Positions 37,174-58,591 of a DNA stretch of 64,000 nt are shown in pieces (the first letter of the stretch is position 1; every line of letters starts with the position of its first letter). This DNA comes from Mauremys mutica. Its lineage: Eukaryota > Chordata > Testudines > Geoemydidae. The notes beneath the pieces were generated by a model that was not told where the DNA came from, did not search any database, and worked only from the letters and a program-made list of their open reading frames with translations. Location of the stretch: NCBI RefSeq assembly GCF_020497125.1, contig NW_025422971.1:62001-126000 (forward strand), given 5' to 3'. The translations under genes were made by a program, and so were the position numbers.

Positions 37174-37624
37174 TGTCGAAGAAAAACTAAGTTCTCGCTT
37201 TTTGTTTGGGTGCAGCAAAATCAAATACTTTATTACTTTCTCTAGTGAACACAAGAGGGAGAGAGTGTCAGGAACTGGGTTGCCCCTTGTCCCGGACGGA
37301 TCTCTCTCAATTAGTAAACAATTCATAACAATCTTTATACCTTTCTAGCAGACAATGGTTAGTAATCTTGGAGACATTGAAGATAAACATTTGCATTTGT
37401 TTATACATAAGCCTATTCGCTATCTTATTTGTCTTCATTACTAGAACAAAAACAAAACTGCATTTCACAAGGTCGTAATGACTTTTCACACAATTCACTC
37501 TGTACCACATTATCTTACAGCATGCAGGGTCACATCCTAACTTCTGCTAAATTAGCTAACATACATTAAGATCCCTTCAAACCTTTATTCAAACCTTTAT
37601 TAATTAATTCTTGGCCTCCACATT
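37174..37624 (-). repeat. ERV 5' LTR
   Basis: 451 bp, TG...CA ends as in the 3' LTR. TATAAAG at 37339-37333 and AATAAA at 37234-37229 on minus. It contains a duplicated AACCTTTATT segment near 37579-37602 that the 3' LTR lacks. Confidence 0.95.
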
Positions 37625-38138
37625 CCTGTTAAAATGTACTGGAGTCTCATCGCTGAAAAGCCGCATCTTGAGTTAAGTTTGAACCAGCAGCCTTTCAATT
37701 ACCAGGCAAAGGTGTGAACCACAGAGACTGATAACTGCCTGCTTCCCAAATGTGTTTAAAAAACATCTTCAGGGGTGCAACGGGTTAGTGCAGAGGGGCC
37801 ATCTGTTGGGGTTATGAGTTCAAGCTTTCTCTCAAGCCCCTGTTTCTCTTACCTGTGTAGTTTGTTTTGCCTAATTCATATACAAAGTGCTATACTAGAA
37901 AAAGGAGAGTAAGTTCTAAAATGTAGAGGTGGGTGCATACTTTAGAAACATCCCCCCTGTGCTGCCATTAGTTTCAGTAGATTGTTCACTGGAAGGGCAA
38001 ATTGATTTCTTTGCTGCTGAGAAAGAGGCCAGGACAGGTCTGTGGGCACCAGATCTCCCTGCTTCTTCCAGCTCCTTCCCTGCCCCAGTCACTGCTGTAG
38101 GAGGATCCTATATGCACTGAGCCTAAACATTTTCCTGG
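37625..38138. other. Unassigned, with tRNA-like relics
   Basis: 37672-37735 (minus) and 37785-37860 (plus) each contain a B-box-like sequence (GGTTCAAAC and GAGTTCAAGC) in roughly tRNA-sized segments, but stems do not form convincingly. No gene is supported. Confidence 0.4.
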
Positions 38139-38211
38139 GCCTTCTTAGCATAGTTGGCAGCATGTCAGTCTCATACTCAGTAGGTCCTGAGCTCACACCT
38201 CAGAAAAGACA
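38139..38211 (+). pseudogene. tRNA-Met (CAT) pseudogene
   Basis: The stretch TAGCATAGTTGGCAGCATGTC and anticodon CAT (38172-38174) follow elongator tRNA-Met, and the T stem CTGAG/CTCAG pairs. The T loop CTCACAC lacks the TTC core and the acceptor stem has at least two mismatches, so it is a relic. Confidence 0.7.
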
Positions 38212-38384
38212 ATGGTTTTCTTCTCCCTGCTTCAGATTTTCTAAAGGAAATCAGAGAAAAGAAGCTATAGGAGAGTGGTTCCTAGACACTCTAACACACA
38301 CAGATTTTTCTAAGGCATTAACTTTTCCTTCTCTGTGGAGTTTGTATTCTCCATAGAGCAAAATAAAACAAAAACATGCAAGTC

Positions 38385-39175
38385 TAAGACTAATACAGTA
38401 TGAAACTCAATACAGATAAAATCTCATCCTCAGAGATCTTCCAATAAGCTTTTTTTGCAGACTAGACTTATTTCTTGTCTGGGCCCAATCTTTTCACCTG
38501 GTATAGTCCTCGTTCCAGCTCAGGTGGTAGCTAGGGGATTTCTCATGACTGCAGCCACCTTTCTTCTGTTCCACCCCCTTAAACAGCTTTGGTACAAGGC
38601 AGGAATCTTTTGTCTCTCTCCTGGGGAAAAGCCCCAGGTTTAAGATGGATTCCTGTACCAGGTGACATGGTCACATGCCCTGTGAGACCCCAAGCCTTCA
38701 TTGTTCCTGGCCTGACTCACAGATGGTGCAGGACAGAGCGATCTCCAGTCAACTGTCCTGGTTAATGGGAGCCATCAGGAGTCCAAACCACTATTAATGG
38801 CCCACACTTTGCATCATTACAACAGGACCTCAGAGTTATAGTTCATATTTCTAGCTTCAGATACAGGAATGATCGGTTCATACAAATAGGCTGAACACAC
38901 ACAGTAGATAATAAGCTTTGTAATGATACTGCACAAGAGACCTTTTGCATGAAGCATGTTCCAGTTACATTATATTCACACTCATTAGCATATTTTCATA
39001 AAATCATCAACATCACAGCAGGGAAAGGGTTTTACTGCGGCACCTGGGAGCAGTTGAGTTTCATGTTCAGGCTCTGCTATGAGTTCCTCCAGGTTTCCCA
39101 TAAGCACACAGGGCCCTTAGCGGGTACTCTCGATACAGGAATGGCCCAGATACAATGAAGTGATGGGATTGCATT
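38385..39175 (-). mobile_element. LTR-type remnant
   Basis: AT-rich sequence containing CAGGTGGTAGCTAGGGG, CAAATAGGCTGAACACAC and CATGAAGCATGTTCCAG, which I recognise as a common turtle LTR in inverted orientation. No coding frame; ends not defined. Confidence 0.5.
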
Positions 39176-39240
39176 TTCCTTTTTAATTTTTGAATTTCCA
39201 ATGACATTTCTATTTGTGATTTTGTTTTGCATCGTATAAC

Positions 39241-39639
39241 TGTGTTTTCTCAGGGACTTGATATTTACCAGGCTAACTAACAGCTAATAACGGGAGACTT
39301 CCAAGCAGGGGGTGGGCGAGCAGAAAAGAACTGTAAGAGATGCTGGTTTTCGACCTTGTGTTAGATAAGAACAGAATGCAGATTGTAGCAGAAATTGCTG
39401 AGAGAAGTAAGCTATCAGAAAGGAATATGTACAAACAAAATGCAGTTGTTGCTCCTTACTGTATGTCACAAAAGGTATAAATGCTTGCCTTAATTGTTTA
39501 TCTAACCGAGACCTACCTTGGGAGGGGAAACTCTGCCTGTCTGTACTCTCCCGAATAACTGCAGTTGCTCGAAATAAACGGCATAATATAATAACATTTA
39601 ACATCTCTGTGGTGGGAAGAACATCTCAACAGCCCAACA
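39241..39639 (+). mobile_element. Probable solo LTR
   Basis: A TATA-like GGTATAAATG near 39474 and an AATAAAC signal near 39573 are spaced like U3 and R, and the segment can be bounded as TGTG...AACA. No target duplication is visible, so the ends are tentative. Confidence 0.5.
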
Positions 39640-39642
39640 CTG

Positions 39643-41600
39643 TGGCATTTGATTTCAAAAAGGAGAACTATACAAAAATGAGGGGGTTAGTTAAACAGAA
39701 TTTAAAAGGTACAGTGACTAAAGCGAAATTCCTGTAAGCTGCATGGACACTTTAACGACACCATAATAGAGGCTCAACTTAAATGTATACCCCAATTTAA
39801 GAAACACAGTAAAAGAACTAAAAAAGAGCCACCGGGGCTTAACAACCATGTAAAAGAAGCAGTGAGAGACAAAAAGACTTCCTTTAAAAAGTGGAAGTCA
39901 AATCCTAGAAAGGAGCATAAACATTGCCAAATTGTAGGTGACAAATCTGAGGAACTGTCACAGACTGAAGTGTCACTAGAGGAGGTTTTGGAATTAATTG
40001 ATAAACTCAACATTAACAAGTCACCAGGACCAGATGGCATTCACCCAAGAGTTCTGAAAGAACTCAAATGTGAAGTTGCGGAACTATTAACTATGGTTTG
40101 TAACCTGTCCTTTGAATCGGCTTCGGTACCCAATGACTGGAAGTTAGCTAATGTAACGCCAATATTTAAAAAGGGCTCTAGAGGTGATCCCGGCAATTAC
40201 AGACCAGTAAGTCTAACATCGGTACCGGGCAAATTAGTTGAAACAATAGTAAAGAATAAAATTGTCAGACACATAGAAGAACATAAACTGTTGGGCAAAA
40301 GTCAACACAGTTTCCGTAAAGGGAAATCATGTCTTACTAATCTATTAGAGTTCTTTGAGGGGGTCAACAAACATGTGGACAAGGGGGATCCGGTGGACAT
40401 AGTGTACTTAGATTTCCAGAAAGCCTTTGACAAGGTCCCTCGCCAAAGGCTCTTACATAAATTAAGCTGTCATGGGATAAAAGGGAAGGTCCTTTCAAGG
40501 ATTGAGAACTGGTTAAAAGACAGGGAACAAAGGGTAGGAATTAAGGTAAATTCTCAGAATGGAGAGGGGTAACTAGTGGTGTTCCCCAAGGGTCAGTCCT
40601 AGGACCAATCCTACTCAACTTATTCATAAACGATCTGGAGAAAGGGGTAAAAAGTGAGGTGGCAAAATTTGCAGATGATACTAAACTGCTCAAGATAGTT
40701 AAGACCAAAGCAGACTGTGAAGAACTTAAAAAAGATCTCACAAAACTAAGTGATTGGGCAACAAAATGGCACATGAAATTTAATGTGGATAAATGTAAAG
40801 TAATGCATATTGGAAAAAATAACTCCAATTATACATAAAATATGATCGGGACTAATTTAGTTACAACAAATCAGGAAAAAGATCTTGGAGGCATCATGGA
40901 TAGTTCTCTGAAGATGCCCACGCAGTGTGCAGAGGCGGTCAAAAAAGCAAACAGGATGTTAGGAATCATTAAAAAGGGGATAGAGAATAAGACTGACTAT
41001 ATTATTACCCTTATATAACTCCATGATATGCCCACATCTTGAATTCTATGTACAGATGTGGTCTCCTCATCTCAAAAAAGATATACTGGCATTAGAAAAG
41101 GTTCAGAGAAGGGCAATTAAAATGATTAGGGGTTTGGAACGGGTCCCATATGAGGAGAGATTAAAGAGGCTAGGGCTTTTCAGCTTGGAAAAGAGGAGAC
41201 TAAGGGAATATGATAGAGGTATATAAAATCATGAGTGATGTGGAGAAAGTAGATAAGGAAAAGTTATTTACTTACTCCCATAATACAGGAACTAGGGGCC
41301 ACCAAATGAAATTAATAGGCAGCTGGTTTAAAACAAATAAAAGGAAGTTCTTCTTCACACAGCGCACAGTCAACTTGTGGAACTCCTTGCCTGAAGAGGT
41401 TGTGAAGGCTAGGACTATAACAGGGTTTAAAAGAAAACTGGATAAATTCATGGAGGTTAAGTCCATTAATGGCTATTAGCCAGGATGGGTAAGGAATGGT
41501 GTCCCTAGCCTCTGTTAGTCAGAGGATGTAGATGGATGGCAGGAGAGAGATCACTTGATCATTGTCTGTTAGGTTCACTCCCTGGGCTGCTTCTGCTCTA
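39643..41600 (+). pseudogene. CR1-clade LINE, 5' truncated with broken ORF2
   Basis: About 2 kb of ORF2. A 237-codon frame (39862-40572) covers the SPGPDGIHPRVLKEL block, NYRPVSLTSVPGKL, a GKSCLTNLLEF region and VYLDFQKAFDKVP (catalytic Asp). A frameshift near 40565 moves the GVPQGSVLGP and FADDTKLL catalytic motifs to another frame. Further frames at 41023-41226 and 41210-41479 cover [20 protein letters not shown] and [12 protein letters not shown] 3' UTR follows, ending near 41600. The endonuclease is absent. Less decayed than the other CR1 copies. Confidence 0.93.
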
Positions 41601-41969
41601 CAACTATAATTGTCTTTTTACACCAAAATCACTAACTTGAGCACCCAATTCCATGTACAGTCCTAGTGGATGTAAGGCACAGGTAACTTTTGCCTCAGGG
41701 TAGCTTGTTGGCATCAACCCTCTCTCCCCCATCTGGAGCTGATGAAATTCCTGGCTGGAGGGACACACGCTCTTACAAGTCAAAAGGGAAGGAGCTGATA
41801 GAAAAGATCACAGGACTGACCCCAAAGAAGGGTGAGCTGCAAAAGGCAGAAGCAGGCAACTCATCTGGCAGAGCTGAGAGACCACAGTGAAGATGGTGCA
41901 AAGATCACTATATTGGAATTAGCAAATGTGATTTTTTTTAAAACAAATCTTTGGGAAGCCCTAATAAAG

Positions 41970-42155
41970 GCATTTCTTACAGTTCTCTCCGATTTGGATT
42001 TTCTGATCTCTAATAGGGAATGACATCTGATTGAAGCTTTTCCCAAATGCAGAGCATGTGTAGGGTCTCTCTCCACTGTGGATTCTATGATGTCTGACAA
42101 AGTCTGAGTGCTCAATGAAACTTTTCCCGCACTCAGAGCATGTGTAGGGCGTCTC
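41970..42155 (-). pseudogene. Finger-coding remnant beyond the gene B stop
   Basis: Immediately after the TGA at 42158-42156 the frame continues through one canonical finger ([15 protein letters not shown] with both His) and one degenerate finger in which the second Cys and both His are lost. A stop follows about 60 codons later. These were probably the original C-terminus before the nonsense change. Confidence 0.85.
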
Positions 42156-52406
<10,251 letters not shown>

Positions 52407-52680
52407 TTCCTTCCCTTTGGGAGGATGAAATGATCTGGAGCAAAACGTGGACGTTATTCTGTAGCCTGCCAGGACGAGAAGGGCAATGTGAGAGAATGCA
52501 GAGGGGGCTTTTGTCCATTCCACATGCTGATTCCCCCCGGATTTTTCCCTGCTAATGGACACTCTAGGTTCTGCCACACTGTGAAGCACAGAGTGACCTT
52601 ATTCCAGTACAGGCATAGCCCCCTCCCACCAGGGTGTAACCCTCTGAGACACGGTGAAACCCGCCCAGTAACATCCTCTG

Positions 52681-53726
52681 TTATACTTACCAAGTTTGCA
52701 GACAATACCAAGCTGGGAGGGGTTGCAAGTGCTTTAGAGGATAGACCAGGGAGGGAGAGCTCAGTGGTTTGAGCATTGGCCTGCTAATCCCAAGGCTAAG
52801 AGTTCAATCTTTGAGGGGGCCATTTAGGGATTTGGGGAAAAAAATCTGTCTGGGGATTTGTACTGCTTTGAGCAGGGGATTGGACTAGATACCTCCTATG
52901 GTCCCTTCCAACCCTGATATTCTATGATTAAAATTCAAAATGATCTGGAGAAAAGGCCTGAAGTAAATAGGATGAAATTCAATTAGGACAAATGTAAAGT
53001 GCTTCATTTAGGAAGGAACAATCAGGTGCACATGTACAAAATGGGAAATTCCTGCCCAGGAAGGAGCACTGCGGAAAGGGAGCTGGGGGCCATAGTGGAT
53101 CACAAGCTAAGTATAAGTCAACAGTGCAAACGGGCAAACATCATTCTGGGATGTATTTGAGGGAGTACTGTAAGCAAGACACAAGTAGTAATTCTTCCAC
53201 TCCACTCTGTGCGGATTAGGCCACAACTGGAGTACTGTGTCCATTTGTGGGGGCCACATATGAGGAAAGATGTGGACAAATTGGAGAAAGTCCACAGAAG
53301 AGCAACAAAAATGATTAAAGGTCTAGAAAACATCACCTAGGAGGGTAGATTGAAAAAAATTGGGTTTGTTTAGCCTGGAGTAGAGAGGACATGATAATAG
53401 TTTTCAAGTACATAAAAGGTTGTTACAGGGATGTGGAAGAAAAAAATGTTCTTAACCTCTGAGGATAGGACAAGAAGTAATGGCCTTAAATTGCAGCAAG
53501 GGCAATTTAGGATGGAGATTAGGAAAAAACTTCCTAACTGTCAGAGTGGTTAAACTCCAGAACAAATAGCATAGGGAGGTTGTGGAATCTCCATCATTGG
53601 GGATTTTTAAGAGGAGGCTGGACAAACACCTCAGGGATGGTCTAGATAATACTTAGTCCTGCCTTGAGTGCAGGGGACTGGCCTAGATGACCTTCCAAAG
53701 TCCCTTCCAGTTCTATGATTCTATGA
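52681..53726 (+). pseudogene. CR1 LINE 3' part, carrying a SINE
   Basis: The C-terminal ORF2 region and complete 3' end, terminating in ATTCTATGATTCTATGA, the CR1 terminal repeat. Landmarks: TTTGCAGACAATACCAAGCTGG, AGTGGATCACAAGCTAAG, GGTTGTGGAATCTCCATCA. It inserted upstream of gene B inside sequence paralogous to 22790-22850 near gene A, where it is absent, so it is younger than the gene duplication. Confidence 0.93.
52749..52927 (+). mobile_element. tRNA-derived SINE with CR1 tail (tortoise Cry type)
   Basis: Starts GGGAGGGAGAGCTCAGTGG (A box), has a B-box-like AGAGTTCAATCTT, a middle GGGGGCCATTTAGGG and a CR1-like tail ending CCCTGATATTCTATGA. It sits inside the CR1 at 52681-53726 between GGATAGA and TTAAAATTC. 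Full length, so a good diagnostic for cryptodiran turtles. Confidence 0.92.
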
Positions 53727-53986
53727 ACCAAAGGCCAGTGAAGAGCAGAATCAAAGAAGTCACTCTGGGGATTCTCCCTGTCACTGTCCCCAAGGCAGCT
53801 CTCTCAGGTTAACTGTTTGATGCCTTAGCCTTTGTAGAGTCTCTCCTGGCAGTGCCCCCTTCTTGGGCCGGGCCTAGTTTTAGCTTTTGACAAGTGTGAC
53901 CCCGGGGGCTCTGAGACTGGGCCTTCTTGCCTCAGCACATCTTGTTCCTTTCTGTGGCTCCCCAGTGAGTCCTCATACAGACTGTG
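53727..53986. other. Paralogous upstream flank of gene B
   Basis: CCAGTGAAGAGCAGAATCAA and AGTCACTCTGGGGATTCTCC match the gene A flank near 22830-22870. No gene is supported. Confidence 0.6.
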
Positions 53987-54150
53987 AACATAAGAACATA
54001 AGAGCTGCCCACTGCATCAGACCAATGGTCCGTCTAGCTCAGTGGCCAATGCCAGGTGCTTCAGAGGGAATGACCAGAACAGGGAATCATCAAATGATCC
54101 ATCCCCCGTCGCCCATTCCCAGCTTCTGGCAAACAGAGGCTAGAGACACC
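53987..54150 (-). mobile_element. CR1 3' end fragment
   Basis: GAACATAAGAACATAAGAGC, GACCAATGGTCCGTCTAGC and AATGCCAGGTGCTTCAGAGG are the complement of a CR1 3' terminus of the type at 13005-13098. Confidence 0.8.
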
Positions 54151-54261
54151 ATCCCTGCCCAGCCTGCCTGTGACACTGGCAGATGAGGTGTTAGCTCTTG
54201 CAAAAGCTCCCATGTCTTCACTGATCAGGGACAAACGCATCGCTGGAATCAGTCTGACTCA

Positions 54262-55062
54262 CCTGTGTTAGTATTAGGTATTAGGATTATAAGAATGCGT
54301 TTACACTTTATTGAATGCTTGTGAGTTGCTGCCTGGGTTATCATCTGACTAGTTGCATTGGGAGCCTCTGTGGCTCTGTAAATCACCAGACAGGAGAGAG
54401 ACTTTACCTAGATGACATGCTGATTGGCAACCGAATGCATTACACCCTGCCTGGCAGGAAAGGTTCATCAACACCAGATAGACTATTATGCGATGTGAAA
54501 GACGACAAAAGACTGTTGTTGTGCTCTTCACTTCCCATTAGCTGACTTTGCAGCTCAGCACATGGCAGGAAGGGGATAAAACCCCCCATACAGAAGGAAC
54601 TGATGATCTGTATGCTGCTTGGACTCTGGGGGGCAAAGTTTCTAGGCATAATCAAGAGATCCCCAGCTGATTAGCCTGGGTTAGTCCTAAGGAAGATATA
54701 GGGCTTGCTTATTATAGAAACTTCTATTACCTTTTGAAATTTAAGACTGTAATTCATCTGCATGTATAGGATTACCTGCTTTGACTTTGTAAACAACTCT
54801 CCTTTCCTTTTAAATAAGTCTTAATACAGGTTATTACAGGACTGGCTACAAGTTGTTGTGAGATCTAAGATTCAATTGACCTCAGTAAGTGACTGGTCCT
54901 TTGGCATGAGGTCAGGCTTGACTAAGCCCTGGCTGGGATGATTTAGTTGAGGATTGGTCCTGCTTTGAGCAGGTGGTTGGACTAGACACCTCCTGAGGTT
55001 CCTTCCAGCCCTGAGATTCTATGACTGGCAGTAACCTGAACATGGCTGTGATTCGTGGGATA
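54262..55062 (+). mobile_element. ERV LTR remnant interrupted by a CR1 tail
   Basis: GGATAAAACCCCCC (54570 region), CAGCTGATTAGCCTGGGTTA, TTACAGGACTGGCTACAAG and, after the CR1, GCAGTAACCTGAACATGG are in the order of a turtle ERV LTR. CR1 sequence occupies 54909-55024. Confidence 0.65.
54909..55024 (+). mobile_element. CR1 3' end
   Basis: GTCAGGCTTGACTAAGCCC through GCTTTGAGCAGG to CCCTGAGATTCTATGA. Very short 5'-truncated insertion within an LTR. Confidence 0.85.
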
Positions 55063-55067
55063 AGGCA

Positions 55068-55330
55068 GTGGTTCTCAACTAGGGGTCCTGGGCCCCCTGG
55101 GGGCCTCTAGCAGGTTTCAGGGCAGCGGCCAAGCAAGGGCAGCATTAGACTCACTGAGGCCCAGGGCAGAAAGCTCCAGTCCCAGCGCCTGGGGCTGAAG
55201 TCCAGGGCCCTGAGCCCCACCACCCGGGGCTGAAGCCAAAGCCTGAGCAATGTAGATTTGTGGGCCCCTGTGGCATGGTGCCCCGAGAGAGGAAGAAAGT
55301 GCCCTGAGGACGCAGCCATAGGGTTGAGCC
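55068..55330. mobile_element. hAT/Charlie-like repeat fragment
   Basis: Starts CAGTGGTTCTCAACTAGGGG, the hAT-type end, followed by GCAGGTTTCAGGGCAGCGG and two related CCCTGAGCCCC-type modules. The other end is not recognised. Confidence 0.6.
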
Positions 55331-57304
55331 CTGACCCACGACTGGCTCAGAGGGTCTCTGCAGTCAGGAAGGGCGAGCAGCGAGGGAAGCCTGGCAACTG
55401 ATGGCTGGAGGGGTGAAGAGGTTTGGGGTACGGTGGGAGAAGAAGCATCTGGGACTGGATAACCTGGGGCTGGGCACTCGCCATAGGGGACACTTGCTCC
55501 TCCTGTGCCCTTTCCACACCCTCTTGCCAGTCGAGAATGACCACTCTGTCCCCACCCGCAGCGGCAGCCGTGTCTCAGGACTCTCCCCAGTTGCACCCAC
55601 TAACTCTCCTCCCATTTGGGGTATAGCTCGGGGCAACAAATTACCACCAAGATGAACCCCGCTGGCTGCTGCCTGTTCTGGTGCCACAGGGGCCTCTGGT
55701 GGGTGAAAGGCAGAACTGTAGCACTTCTCAGGCAGAACGTATCTTCTTCAAGCCAAAAAAAGAAATTCTGCGCTGGACGTGAATTCTGTGCGTACGCAGC
55801 GGTGCAGAATTCCCACATGAGTAACTCACACCTGGCACAAACACAACCTGCTCCCTCCCATCTCTTCTCCTTATGTGTCGAGTCCCAGAGCTGCTGCTGT
55901 CATTAATGCACACAGGCTTTCACTCCCGTTAGTGCTGGCAAGACCCAATCCAGCGACAGGACTGAACCCTTATTTTCCTATCACATGGGACAGTCTCAGC
56001 TGAGGGGGAGGTGAGATGGGGAGGGGGTACAACGGGGAAAGTTGTTGTACCATGTTGGTCCCAGGATAGCAAAGAGGTATTTTTAATTGGTTCTAAAAAA
56101 ATTACCTCACCCACCTTGTCTCTCCAAGAGATCTGAAAGTGGCAGGAGGAGACAAACAGGAAGACAGAGCTCAGGACTCTAAACCAAACATTTCAAACCC
56201 CTGGAAGAAACTACATTTCCCTTCTGCCTGGGTATGTTTGTATCCTCTATGAGGGACCACCCCATTCCCCTCACAGCAGCAACGGGAGACTGCAGCCAGC
56301 CCCAGATGGTCTTTCCCAATCCTGGGATGTTTGTTGTCACAAAGATTGTGTGTGGTGGGTGCACGGGCTGGGGACAGCCGGACTGATCTGCAGATTGGAA
56401 AGTCAGGGCAACTCTACCATAGCTTGGGGGCTGTGGGCAGGGGGAGCAGTTCTAGAGCTGGGCCTCTGTCCTCTCTAGCTCGCATGGCAGCTGGCTCTGG
56501 CAGCATCAAGTGGGTCCATTACTGCAGGGGAAGGTGGGGTAGTGTCTGAGATCAGGGTGAGAATTGCTCAAGAATGGGGGATGGAACTCACCTCCCCACC
56601 CCTCTGCAGAGCTCAGCAACTAGGGCTTTATCCAGTGAAGTGAAATTCACTCTGGGTGACTTTGAGTCAGCCACTGAAAGATCCTTGTGCCTTCGGTTCC
56701 ACACTGGCCACAGGAGTTGACTAGTTCTCCCTCCCCAGACTGCCGGGGGCAGCCAGGGATAATTAGTGGGTTATGGGAATTAGAAGATGAAAATTCACTA
56801 AGAACAATGATATTTGTGTGTTTATTATTAAATCCCCAGACACCCACCAATCCCCATCCTCCTTCCGATGAGCTATAAATATCTAAGGGACTCAGCTACT
56901 GATCCTGCAGTCAGTTCCTGCCCTTCCCCACTTTCTAAAGCAGCACTTTTAAGAACAGGGCAGGGAAACATGTAAATACTTTGAACCAAATTCCAGAAGC
57001 TGCTGAGCATGGAGAAGTTAAAATGAAACCAAGATTCCGTCTCTCCAAGGACCTAGTGCAAAATAACAGACGCTCCCCAGAAATCTGAAATGGCCACTTC
57101 ATAACTGATAAAATGTTATTAATCTGTTCACTTCTGGGAATTACCACTAAGAGAAACAACCCAGTGACGGTGATTTCCTGAGGAAAAGATCTCATGTGTC
57201 TTTAGATCATACCGATTTGTAATTTGGAACGATATACACTAAAATGCCTAATTCATAGCCCTACGGCAATTGCCTGGTGTCACTACAGGGCAGAATTAAG
57301 GTTG
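55331..57304. other. Unassigned; part paralogous to the gene A upstream region
   Basis: 55389-55650 shares CTGGCAACTGATGG, CCATAGGGGACAC-type and GGGCAACAA blocks with 24835-25190. A short dispersed repeat fragment (TTACCTCACCCACCTTGTCTC) is at 56040-56130. No gene is supported. Confidence 0.5.
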
Positions 57305-57309
57305 GTGCC

Positions 57310-58591
57310 TGTAGTGAGTCAGTGTGGCTCCCCTCCTGCCCGGCAGAGGGAGCTGCCCTGCCAACATCTCAGTGGGCGGAACTTCCGCCCCCAGTCCCCG
57401 CCCCCCGGAAGTCAAGGGGCGGGGCAGGAGGTAGAAAAGGCGCACGCCCAAGCTCAGTCAGCACCCAGCTGTCGCCGAGAGCAGACGTGCCTGCAGGAGC
57501 TCCCGGCTGGGAGCCCTCCTCGGCCCAAGGTAACTGCCCGGCCTGGCCGGAGCTTCCCCTTGCCCACTACCCAGAGGAGCCCGCGGAGCCTACCCGGAGC
57601 CCGTACTGGGAGGAGCCCCCAGGATTGCCGAGCGCCCGCTACGAGGAGGAGCCCCCTCGGCCCTGCTGTTACCCAGAGGAGCCGCCCGAGCAGTCCTGGC
57701 CCAACTTCCCAGAGGAGCTGCCGGACCTGCCGCCAAGCCCTCCACCGGAGCCGATGCAGACCGACTGGCCTGAACCGGGTGCGACGGACGAGGTAGGCCT
57801 TGAGGGGGAGATGGAGTGTAGCCCGGGGGTAGCCGACCCTTGTCCGGCTGAGGGCACGGATGTGCCCATGTCAGTGTGTTGCGGCCAGGATCCCCACTGA
57901 CTGCAGCGGGTCTACGCCGCTGCTAGGGCCCCGGGCTGGGACACAGTGGAGTGGGTGGGCCTGTGTCCCCCCCTGCCACCCCACTCACGGGTGGCAGTCT
58001 CCCCCTCAACCCAGCGCTCCGGCATAGAAGCCTGCACTTGCCTGTTGCTGCTCAGCCCTGCCTGAGGGTCTGAGCTAGAGCTGCGGTTGTGCTGCCCCGC
58101 CCTGACTTAGGGCTTGGGCTTACAGACTGAACTGCTGCTCAGCCCTGCCTGAGGGTCTGAGCTCTGCCTCTTGCTGTTACCCCGCCCTGCTCCAGAGGGC
58201 CAGGGCTTATTTGAACTGCTGTTGCCTCGCCCCTGCTCCAGAGGGCCAGGGCTTATTTGAACTGCTGTTGCCCCGCCCCTGCTCCAGAGGGCCAGGGCTT
58301 ATTTGGACTGCTGTTGCCCAGCCCCTGCTCCAGAGGGCCAGGGCCTATTTGGACTGCTGTTGCCCAGCCCCTGCTCCAGAGGGCCAGGGCCTATTTGGAC
58401 TGCTGTTGCCCTGCCCTGCTCCAGAGGGCCAGGGCCTATTTGGACTGCTCTTTGCCTAGCGCCGGCACCAGAGGGCCCGGCGATCTAACGTTGTTCTCAG
58501 TGACTCCTAAAGACTAGCAGGCGAACAGAAGTGAGTCGGTGCGGCTCCCCTCCTGCCCGCTGGAGGGTCGAGCCCCGACCGACCGATTACA
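57310..58591. mobile_element. 1.28-kb LTR-like element with 5-bp target duplication
   Basis: Begins TGTAGTGAGTC and ends CCGATTACA, with GTGCC directly flanking both ends (57305-57309 and 58592-58596). TG...CA ends plus a 5-bp duplication fit a solo LTR or short LTR retroelement. A block of about 37 bp at the 5' end (57313-57349, GTGGCTCCCCTCCTGCCC) recurs near the 3' end (58530-58566). The GC-rich interior includes an open frame ending at 57900 with Pro/Glu-rich degenerate repeats (YPEEP, YWEEPP, YEEEPP) and a 46-bp minisatellite. I do not recognise the family. Confidence 0.7.
58130..58460. repeat. 46-bp minisatellite inside the LTR-like element
   Basis: The unit CTGCTCCAGAGGGCCAGGGC plus TTATTTGAACTGCTGTTGCC and CCGCCC repeats about seven times, with the last copies changed to CCTATTTGGACTG. 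Open in several frames because 46 is not a multiple of 3. Confidence 0.92.

Larger units (their letters stand above)
28078..37624 (-). mobile_element. Near-complete class I-like endogenous retrovirus
   Basis: A 9.5-kb provirus on minus: 5' LTR (37174-37624), primer binding site (37153-37170), leader, gag (36226-34649), pol in the same frame after an amber codon, env leader (31122-30868) and env (30813-28537), polypurine tract (28513-28502), 3' LTR (28078-28501). The LTRs differ by roughly a dozen substitutions and several indels, suggesting moderate age. No matching target duplication is seen: GTTGG lies before 28078 and TTCCT follows 37624. The provirus sits between two KRAB-ZNF paralogues. 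Coding frames are long, with a single clear stop inside env. Confidence 0.95.

Noticed and set aside
37672..37860. Two further tRNA-like segments near the provirus
   Set aside because: Only B-box-like cores are visible; the anticodon and stems are not convincing enough to name.
55117..55596. 159-residue minus-strand frame
   Set aside because: It starts in a hAT-like repeat and runs into unassigned DNA; no motif and no splice support.
56575..56640. Possible minus-strand tRNA around GAACTCACC
   Set aside because: No acceptor or anticodon stem fits; likely chance.
57224..57796. Arg/Ser/Pro-rich 190-residue frame
   Set aside because: It overlaps the Pro/Glu-rich frame in another phase inside a GC-rich LTR-like element; neither shows a domain. 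I kept only the structural element as a feature.
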